Below are positions 57,092-64,000 of a stretch of 64,000 bases of DNA, in pieces. A model generated the notes under the pieces. It ran no database searches, was not told the origin of the DNA, and saw only the letters and a program-made list of their open reading frames with translations. Each line of letters opens with the position of its first letter. Position 1 is the first letter of the stretch. The stretch comes from Galeruca laticollis (Eukaryota; Arthropoda; Insecta; Coleoptera; Chrysomelidae). A program made the translations under genes and the position numbers. The DNA lies in contig OY998176.1 in assembly GCA_963921935.1 (NCBI GenBank), positions 50,989,813-51,053,812 on the forward strand. Direction: 5' to 3'.

Positions 57092-57742
57092 TATGCAAAT
57101 AGATATTACAGTTATGTTAATTCAACATCACATTGTGATAATGTTCTTCCTTTTTTTCCTCTTGTTTTTATGATATTCAATGGCAAAACAATTGCCTATA
57201 AATACAGAACAATAATGAAGATGCCGTTATCGAGATAATATTGCTGCACCCTGTGGTTTGGCTAAAATAGAACAACTTAAAACGTGGATCAATAATTTCA
57301 AACAAGAAGAACTTCAAATGTCTAAATGATAGATGCACGGCCGCATTTACAAGATTTGATTGGTTACCTTCTGGGTTAAAATTGCAGATATTTATCTGAC
57401 ACGTCCTAAATATTCCACCAAAAATTATTGAGACTGTATATTTTTCGAAACAATTAAATATTTGTTTATGGACGTCGCGTCGTGGAGCTATTTGGGTTAA
57501 TTAAGAATTTATTTTGAAGTCACCCAGATTTATTTATAGTCTATTACCTAATTGTGATTATTATTAAAAAACTTTCTCTTGATATAAACATTCATAGTAC
57601 TGTAACCCAGATTATGTAAATAGTATGATCACGTCAAAAATATGCCGGAATACAGATCCCACTATGCAAATAAATATTACAGTTATGTTAATTCAACATC
57701 ACATTGTAATAATGCTCTTCCTTTTTTTCCTTTTGTTTTCAT
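57092..57742. repeat. R-B copy 2 flanked by 80-bp direct repeats
   Basis: The flanking repeats are 57092-57171 and 57663-57742 (TATGCAAATAnATATTACAG, then TTATGTTAATTCAACATCAC and a T-rich end), about 92% alike. The interior is the inverted counterpart of 14905-15376. The similarity to copy 1 starts and stops at the inner edges of the direct repeats, and copy 1 lacks them. This looks like a very long target duplication or a recombination product rather than LTRs, since the other copy has none. Confidence 0.65.
57225..57329 (+). other. Conserved short reading frame inside R-B copy 2 (unrecognised)
   Basis: Encodes the same peptide as 15314-15207 (RYRDNIAAPCGLAKIEQL, then KTWINNFKQEELQMSK, stop). 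Nearly all differences between the two are third-position silent changes. Confidence 0.4.
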
Positions 57743-58318
57743 CACATGCACATCTATACAACCGCTTATGCCCAGCTTGTGGCTGTTAACTTTTGTGATG
57801 TTTCAACTTAACTTCTCAGCGATGTTAAAGAGCTGCCTTTTGACATTACTGAGATGTTACTAGAACTTCCTCAAAAGGAAGTCTTTATAACGAACTAAAA
57901 AGAACGTTTCTGTTACATTCTGAAATGCCTTTTAACATCTTGTCGATGTTAATGCAATGTATAAAAAATAACATTTTATCAATGATCTAAATGCGACATT
58001 ACAAAAACAATACAGTGTATTCTCTTAGATGTTGTATGGACGTGACCTAAACCCCTAAATAATATACCTCAAACATTCTAGATGACATCCTATAAATGTT
58101 TCTGTGCCTAATCAGCAAATAGTAAGAACGCCAGCTGTCGGCCATATTTCAAAAAATAGTCATGGTACAACTTTGAAGAAATACCTTCAGGAAAATGACC
58201 CTGAAAAATCGCTGGAAAATATTTTTGAGTTCCTAAAATATCTGCTATGGGGTGGAATGAACACTTAAAAACATAATACTGTGATTATCTCCAAAAAAGA
58301 CATACTAAAGGTATCCTA
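57743..58318. other. Non-coding stretch, nothing recognised
   Basis: Several short GATGTTAA-like words recur (57820-57960), without clear periodicity. No gene seen. Confidence 0.35.
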
Positions 58319-58781
58319 GAAATACAATTTTTGATATATCGATGAGATTATGAAAAAGTTAGGTATTTTTTGTCCTTATTCTTCAAGTAAGGGGTGGGGG
58401 AAGGTTCAACCATTTTTCTCGGAAATTTCAAATGTAATGAGACATTTTTTAAATTCTGATGAAAAGGGGTTGAAAAAATAGGAATCTATTCCAAGATATA
58501 AGATTTACAATATCAGAGACAAAAATTTAAAAAATGCTTCAATTTACAATTGAAATTTCCGAGTGGATACAAAATTATCTAATTTTGTTTTGAATCTTAT
58601 TAAACAGAAAAACTCTTAAATGCAGCTAAAATCATTAATATCGGTTAAAAAACGAAAAAGTTATACATTCGTTCATAAGATTGAACCTTCCCCACCCATT
58701 ATTTGGAGAATAATGGCAAAAAATCTCCTTAATGAAATTTTTTCATAATCTCATCAAGGTTTCAAAAATTGTATTTTTCAC
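58319..58781. mobile_element. Fold-back element
   Basis: Inverted arms of about 95-100 bp. Left GAAATACAATTTTTGATA, GATTATGAAAAAGTT, GGTGGGGGAAGGTTCAA; right TTGAACCTTCCCCACCC, AAATTTTTTCATAATCTCAT, CAAAAATTGTATTTTTC. The centre (58412-58678) is unpaired and AT-rich. No target duplication or ends could be fixed. Confidence 0.7.
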
Positions 58782-59611
58782 GTGTTCGATTTACAAGCGG
58801 CACTGTCCGAGTGCGCCCTCAGTTCAATTTTATTTGCACTGAATCGAAAGACGGTGCAGTCTGTCCAGTTCAGTCCTTGATGGTGCCAAATATAAAAAAA
58901 ATCGGATTAGCATCGCTAACTGTATTACTTTCATCTTCAGATAGTTGTTCGGATGAGACATATTTCCTATAAATCTTAAAGAACAGATCTCGATTTTACT
59001 AATGTGATAAGAAAATATTCACATGAAGAAGTAAGTGTACCGTTTATCGTTGGAAAATGTTTGTCTTAATTTGGTTTCTATCTACTCGAAGAGTAAATAA
59101 ATTTGTATGTTTCATTTATTATAAAAAATATATATTTTTCATGGTGCTATTCATGTTCATATGGTGTCTTGCTTCTTGCTTTCCTGCTGTTTGTTTGTTT
59201 CCGCTTTTTGACCGAAAGTTGGGTTAGAAACACTGCACTGGCAGTTGAACAGGTGTTCGATTTAAAATGCACTTTTTAGTACAATCAAGTGAACTAGCAT
59301 GTCCTCGCTGAGTTTTGTTTCAGGGAAAACGGAACTTGCAGAGTGCAGATAAATCGAAAACGCTAATAGACGCTCAGGTCAGTTCTCCGTTCAGTCTCAG
59401 TAACAGTCGAACTGTCAGTTATCTGTATGTGTAAACACAAAAAAACTGTCTGAAAAACTGAAACTGATACGGAGCTGTCGCTCGATGGGTGTACCAAAAC
59501 TTATCGTATCAGCTGTCAGTTAAACGTATGTATGAACAAACCTGTGTCGATCAGGTGTCAGTCGCATCAAATTATCGCTAGAAGTAGTGTATACCTAGCG
59601 CCATAACAAAC
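58782..59611. other. Non-coding stretch with repeated CTGTCAGTT words
   Basis: No gene recognised. GTGTTCGATTTA occurs at 58772 and 59253. From 59380 to 59560 the words CTGTCAGTTA and ATGTATG or CTGTATGTG recur, as in a subterminal region of a DNA transposon; it precedes the MADF remnant, so it may be the left end of that decayed element. Confidence 0.35.
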
Positions 59612-59984
59612 CATGACTTTACTAGTGAGTTTTTAGAACTTTATCTGCCATATGTCTGTGGAACAAAAAAGATCCGCAATACCACAACATAAACAAAAGT
59701 CAAGCTGCGTATAATGTTTTGGTTGAAAACTTCAAAGAGCAAAATAACAATGCAAATATTAAAACAGTTAAAGCGAAAATTTACGATCAGCGTATAATAA
59801 ATAACTAAAAAAGGTTAAGGAGGCTACTAAAAGCGGAGCCTGAAGTGGTGACATATATGAACCATCTTTGTGGTACCACGACTTGTTTATCTTCCTTATC
59901 CTTAATGATACACAAAATGTTCGTGGTGGTAGAAATACTATGGACAACACAACAGATGGTGATGATAAAGGTCCAGAAAATACA
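59612..59984 (+). pseudogene. MADF-domain (Myb/SANT-like) exon, decayed
   Basis: Reading with shifts, the plus strand gives DFTSEFLELYLPYV, LWNKKDPQYHNINKSQAAYN, VLVENFKEQ, IKTVKAKI, KKVKEATKSGA, a stop, then SLWYHDLFIFL and NDTQNVRGGRNTMDN, ending at a donor (ACA/GTAAGT at 59985). LW near the start, the NK/A.LV block, VKxKI and the LWYxDLxxFL end are the MADF signature. At least two frameshifts and a stop kill it. With the transposase tail just to the right this is probably the partner gene of a second Harbinger element. Confidence 0.65.
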
Positions 59985-60084
59985 GTAAGTAAATACCACA
60001 TTAATTCATGGTGCAATTTTTTATTGTTCTGTAACGTTAAATATGGTACAAAAATTCAACAAAAGATAAAGAAAATTATGCCAT

Positions 60085-60235
60085 AAATGCGGTGCGAACG
60101 ACTTCATCTTGCCAGTCAACTTTTCCTTCGTTTAGTAAATATTGCATGTACTTATTTCTCACACTTTTTGCTACTTTACTAGCATTGTTCCGATTTGTTG
60201 TCACTTGAAGACCTACTAGCCCTTGCACCTCCAGA
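60085..60235 (-). pseudogene. Harbinger/DDE_4 transposase C-terminal tail
   Basis: The minus strand reads GLVGLQVTTNRNNASKVAKS, VRNKYMQYLLNEGKVDWQ, DEVV. The end pattern VRxxYxxYxxNEGxVxWQ is typical for the last residues of HARBI1-like transposases. Convergent with the MADF exon at 59612, the same layout as the complete element at 45376-49682. The rest of the transposase is missing, replaced to the right by a LINE fragment. Confidence 0.5.
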
Positions 60236-60305
60236 ACTGGGTCTCTATCTGAATTATTTAATTCATTCGGAATAGAAGTTGTCTTCTTTGTTTCTTTTCC
60301 TGGCC

Positions 60306-61435
60306 CTACAACTCTGAGTGAGTCTTGGTTGCATCCACTATCGCCCTCCATCTTCCTCGAATTTGTGCTTCCATTTCCCACTGTTGGACTCCCATTCTAG
60401 ACACATCTGCGGCGACGGCATCTTTCCAGCTTTTCCTGGGTCGGCCCATTGATCTTTTACCATCTGGTCTCTCAAGAAATACTGTTTTTAACAATCTGTG
60501 GTCCTCTGATCTCAATACATGCCCTGCCCATCTTATTCGATTAGCCTTTATGTGTCTGACTATGTTCTCACTGCCATACAGCGCTGACAACTCAGCATTG
60601 AGGCGTCTTCTCCAGTCTCATGTTGCCTCATCTTGTTGCGGTCCAAATATCATTCTAAGAACCTTCCGTTCAAAAACGAGAAGCTTATTTATTTCCCGTT
60701 AATTAAGGATCCAGGTTTCGCTACCATATGTAACCACCGGGCGAATAATTGACTTCTATCTTATTAATTTTGATTGTCTTCTTACCAGTTTAGATCTCAA
60801 GAGTGTTGTAAGAGAATATAGCGCCATATTTCCCGCTATTATTCTTGCTGAGACATCTCATTCTACTCGATTATCATCTGTAATTATCGCTTCTAGGTAC
60901 TTAAACTCCTTAACCACTTCATAGTTGTACCCATTAATGGAAATATTCGGTCTGATTCTAGGTCCTGGGTTCTTGATTACTACCATGTATTTCGTTTTTT
61001 CTCGTAGGCTCAGGTTACCTGCTTCCTCCTCGAGTTGGGAGAACACTTCTCTCATATCTCCCGTTGAATGAGCCACCGTATCTATATCATCAGAGCAAAA
61101 GCCAACAATTGCTTTGAACCTTGCTTAGCAAAACCTTCAGTTAGTTCCGATGTTATTTTACCAACCACATACTCCAAGGCCAAACTGAATAGCAACGGTG
61201 AGAGAGGATCTCCTTGTCTGAGTCCTGATGTTACACTAAATGGAGTTGATGTTCTGCTTCCTATCCTCACCTGTGCATATGAGTTCACCACACACATTTG
61301 TGTTAGCTCCACCAATTTCCTTGGGATGCCCATTTATAGCATTGCCACCCACAACCTGCTTCTTTTTAGAGAGTCATATGCCTGCTGGAAATCAACAAAG
61401 ATTTGGTGAACATCCCGGTTTAATTCACAGTTGAG
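60306..61435 (-). pseudogene. LINE F reverse transcriptase fragment, decayed
   Basis: On the minus strand from 61435: VHQIFVDFQQAYDSLKRSRL (motif A), MGIPRKLVELTQMCV, GLRQGDPLSPLLFSLALEYV (motif B, 61210), a shift, then SDDIDTVAHSTGD (motif C, about 61085; FCSDD in place of FADD), GYNYEVVKEFKYLEAII, MIFGPQQDEA, ALYGSENIVRHIKANRIRWA, GHVLRSED and GRPRKSWKDAVAADVSRMG. The RIRWAGHV and GRPRxxWxD tail is that of the same broad LINE group as the fragment at 9415. Several frameshifts. The 5' part, including the endonuclease, is absent. Confidence 0.78.
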
Positions 61436-61982
61436 TTGTGGCGGCTCGAGCAATTTCTTATAGTTTCTTATAAGGTAAGACATAAACAGACATTTTTTGA
61501 ACTACTTTCAGGGCGTGAATTTCAATTCCTCTGGGGAGATTTTGTATTTATATGATAAAATATAGATTATTGTTGGACATAAAGCTGTTGTTTCGAATAT
61601 ATAGTAGGTAATATGATAGTTTTTAGGGGTGTCGAATTTAGGTACACTAAATCTAGTTACTAACCAAATTTCGACACCGGGTGTCGAAATTGCGGACATT
61701 TTCCGTTAGACCTAAAAATGTTCCATCTTTTTCTAAAGTAAAATATATATCATGCAATGCATCTCATTTGTAGCCAGAGTGATGTAGAAACGACCGGTCC
61801 TAAATTCGACATGGGTATCGAAATTAGATACCTTGAGCCTATAAATTCCACACTGCTATATTATTACTGACTTATCAACAATATTTTATTTTTCTCAGGA
61901 TCATTGAAAAGAAGTTTCAGCATGGAAGGAAAAAAATATTTTAATTATCTACCCGAAGATTAAGAAATGGCACTCGAATCAA
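61436..61982. other. Non-coding stretch with TGTCGAAATT repeats
   Basis: No gene. Contains copies of a TGTCGAA(A/T)TT word at 61629, 61667 (reverse), 61681, 61803 (reverse) and 61815. Confidence 0.5.
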
Positions 61983-63174
61983 TTAAAGATGGAACATGCA
62001 GACGTTCATTAATTTTTTTGCAACCAAATGCTGACGGTGAATAATACAATGTACAGCGAGTACATTTGGCACTGCTTTTCTCAAATGTGCTATAAAACCC
62101 TTATAACGCCCGGTCATTGCTGAAGCACCATCAGTAGCAGCAGACAAAATATTGCTAATAGGAATTTCTTTCTCTTGAAAAAATTCTTGCATAATATTAA
62201 ATATAGAATGTCCCTTTGTATCAGATTCCAAATTCTTAGGAAATAATAACTCTTGATGAATGTTTTCTTCTTCTATAAATCGTACGTATGATAAGAGTAG
62301 AGCTTTGTCACTTGGTAGAGTTGATTCATCGAGTTGAATGGAAAATTTGCAAGTCTTTAGGTAATCGCATAATGATATTTCAACGTCATTTGCCATTTCA
62401 TCTATTCTTCTTTGCACTGAATTATTACTGAGAGGAATTTTTTTAATGATATCAAATGGTGTCATGATGGAGAACAGTTTTTAATATCTCTTCGACTGTC
62501 GGCAAAATTAATTCCTCGCCAATGGTGGGTGCTTTTCCTGACTTTGCAATTAACAATGAAACGTTATATGAGGCTCGTAGTCCATCATCGTCTCGTTTAG
62601 AAGACGATACAAAAAGGTTTGATATAGTTGGTATAATACCCCATGTAAGAGAAAATGAAATGGCCTCAAGAGAAAGACGAAATATGGTACAGATTGAAAG
62701 AAATACAGGATATAATCGAACCACCAGAACTATTAGAAAAAAACCTGTTTAGTGTTAAAGAAATAGCAGATTTTGTTTAATGTTCGAATAAATAGAAATA
62801 TATTTTATTTACGTTTTTTATTCCACCCCCAAAACTAAAAAATAATATTAATTATTAATTTAATTTGCTTATATCATTTGTGTCGAAACTAGGGACAATT
62901 TCGTGTAGATATTAGGAAACGTGTCGAAATTAGATTCTACAGTCTGGTGAATTAAAGGACACTGTGAAAATGTGGGTGTCGAATTTATGTTCACATGGAG
63001 TGCTTTTAAAATAAATCAATATTTTTTTTTCTCTCATATTTTGATTATAATTACAAGTTTTCTTCAAAAAAGGGCTGTTCCCACTCCTAAAGTAGTTTTT
63101 TCATGCATAAAAATTATCTTATTCAAATTAATGAGAAAATAATGACATTTGACCCGTGGAACTGTCGAAATTTG
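61629..63174. repeat. Dispersed TGTCGAAATT words around the hAT fragment
   Basis: At least eight copies of (G)TGTCGAA(A/T)TT in both orientations: 61629, 61667 (reverse), 61681, 61803 (reverse), 62880, 62921, 62976, 63163. They lie on both sides of the hAT fragment (61983-62620) and not inside it. Confidence 0.6.
61983..62620 (-). pseudogene. hAT-family transposase fragment (ZBED/SCAND3-like)
   Basis: The upstream piece reads RASYNVSLLIAKSGKAPTIG and EELILPTVEEILKTVLHH (62600-62470); after a shift near 62455 comes DIIKKIPLSNNSVQRRIDEM, FSIQLDESTLPSDKALLLSY, ILSAATDGASAMTGRYKGFI and AVHCIIHRQHLVAKKL, to 62000. These are conserved blocks of the hAT RNase H-like domain in ZBED5/Buster-type proteins, with the D of QLDES and of TDGA the catalytic residues. 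The BED finger and the dimerisation tail are missing. One frameshift; terminal inverted repeats were not found. Confidence 0.82.
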
Positions 63175-64000
63175 AGACATTTACCTTAACTGTTAAGATT
63201 TATTTTTTACGGTCACTGTGTTATCACTTTTTGAATTTTCATTTACAAAAATGTCTGGTTTTACACTGTTTAATTTTTGAATTTTTTCCCTAAATCTGCG
63301 GGTGTACTCGGTAGGGTACGGAGAACCCGTGATTGGGGGGTGAGGGTAGCGAGGAGAAATCTATGAGTATAACTCCAAAGGTTTATTTTGATGAGATGGT
63401 GTTTATTTTGTTTTAAAATGTATTTATAAACAATAGTTAGTCAAATCTTTCAAAGTAGTGCAGGGTAAATAAGTGGAAGTGAACTAGAAACATAGTTTGT
63501 GAAGCAGTACACGCTTAAAAAATATTTAAGTCAGGTTGTGTAATTTTATAAATTCATTTTTAGATAGGACCATGTTCTAAATTAACCCTTTTTACTTTGG
63601 GTTAATTAGAGGGAATGTAGCTTCTTTGTTGTTATACGATGTACTCGAAGGACCAAATGGGTATTTTTCACTCTAGGTATGATGTAAATGATGTACTGTA
63701 CGATGCAATGAAACACTTATGTCACTTTAGATTTTATATTGTCATGAAATTATAAGTTTTTGTTTGCGTCGACAATTAAGAATTCACTTTATATTCACGC
63801 GATGAATGCTATGACGTTTTATGAAATAAATAAACCTTAAAGACACATGTTTGTTCCCGATATGTAAACGCCGGGTGCTCTTCTAAACTGAGTACTTTTG
63901 TGTACCCCGTTCAATGATGAAAAGAGGCAAAATGTAGGGTATATGGCGTATTTATATGTGACTGACGTAGGTGAGAGGAACGAACAAAATATTAGAATCT
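62753..64000. other. Non-coding end of window
   Basis: Apart from the repeat words listed separately, I see nothing I can name from here to the window edge. Base composition rises in G+C briefly at 63300-63350 (GTACTCGGTAGGGTACGG). Confidence 0.35.

Noticed and set aside
57092..57742. R-B copy 2 as a small LTR retrotransposon (TRIM) with 80-bp LTRs
   Set aside because: The repeats lack TG...CA ends, primer site and polypurine tract, and the other copy of the interior has none.
58769..58972. 67-codon plus-strand ORF ending SSSDSCSDETYFL
   Set aside because: Overlaps the right arm of a fold-back and has no recognisable domain; serine-rich end only.

Overview
The window is AT-rich eukaryotic DNA, best read as an insect (arthropod) genome, and almost everything recognisable in it is transposon-derived. 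The evidence is the combination of BEL/Pao LTR retrotransposons, a THAP-domain P-type transposon with spliced exons, a PIF/Harbinger element with a Myb-like partner gene, a Dong/R4-like LINE in TAA repeats, several other LINE fragments, a hAT (ZBED-like) fragment, fold-back MITEs and long AT and AAAT microsatellites. I cannot name the species, and I see no confident single-copy host gene, rRNA, tRNA or CRISPR array.

Layout. 1-696 is the 3' end of a BEL/Pao element (A) with its LTR. 697-9400 is non-coding, with one copy of an unnamed repeat family (R-A, 4055-6660) carrying a TA-flanked fold-back element. 9415-12640 holds remnants of three LINEs, one interrupted by a MITE and followed by about 278 bp of AAAT repeat. 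14905-15376 is a repeat (R-B) whose second copy lies inverted at 57.2 kb. 16012-20215 is a run of Dong/R4-like LINE copies, all on the minus strand and separated by TAA repeats. 20195-21657 is the second R-A copy.

The core, 23904-52220, is a nested stack. A LINE (D) is split in ORF1 by a minus-strand BEL/Pao element (B, 24535-43556). B is split in its reverse transcriptase by a plus-strand BEL/Pao element (C, 27936-40152, 5-bp GAATG target duplication, two identical 284-bp LTRs). C is split in its 5' LTR by a 6046-bp P-type element (28080-34125, perfect 36-bp inverted repeats). The P element carries a fold-back element in an intron, and that fold-back is itself broken by a further hairpin-bearing insertion. 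Independently, ORF2 of LINE D is split by an almost complete 4307-bp Harbinger element (45376-49682). Removing each insert brings the host frame back together, which is why I trust the boundaries.

Downstream, 52704-55239 holds an unrecognised gene or pseudogene made of short, partly duplicated exons. 57-58.8 kb has R-B copy 2 flanked by 80-bp direct repeats, then a fold-back. 59.6-61.4 kb has a decayed second Harbinger-like element (MADF exon plus transposase tail) beside a minus-strand LINE fragment. 62 kb has a hAT transposase fragment in a field of TGTCGAAATT repeats. The last 800 bp show nothing I can name.
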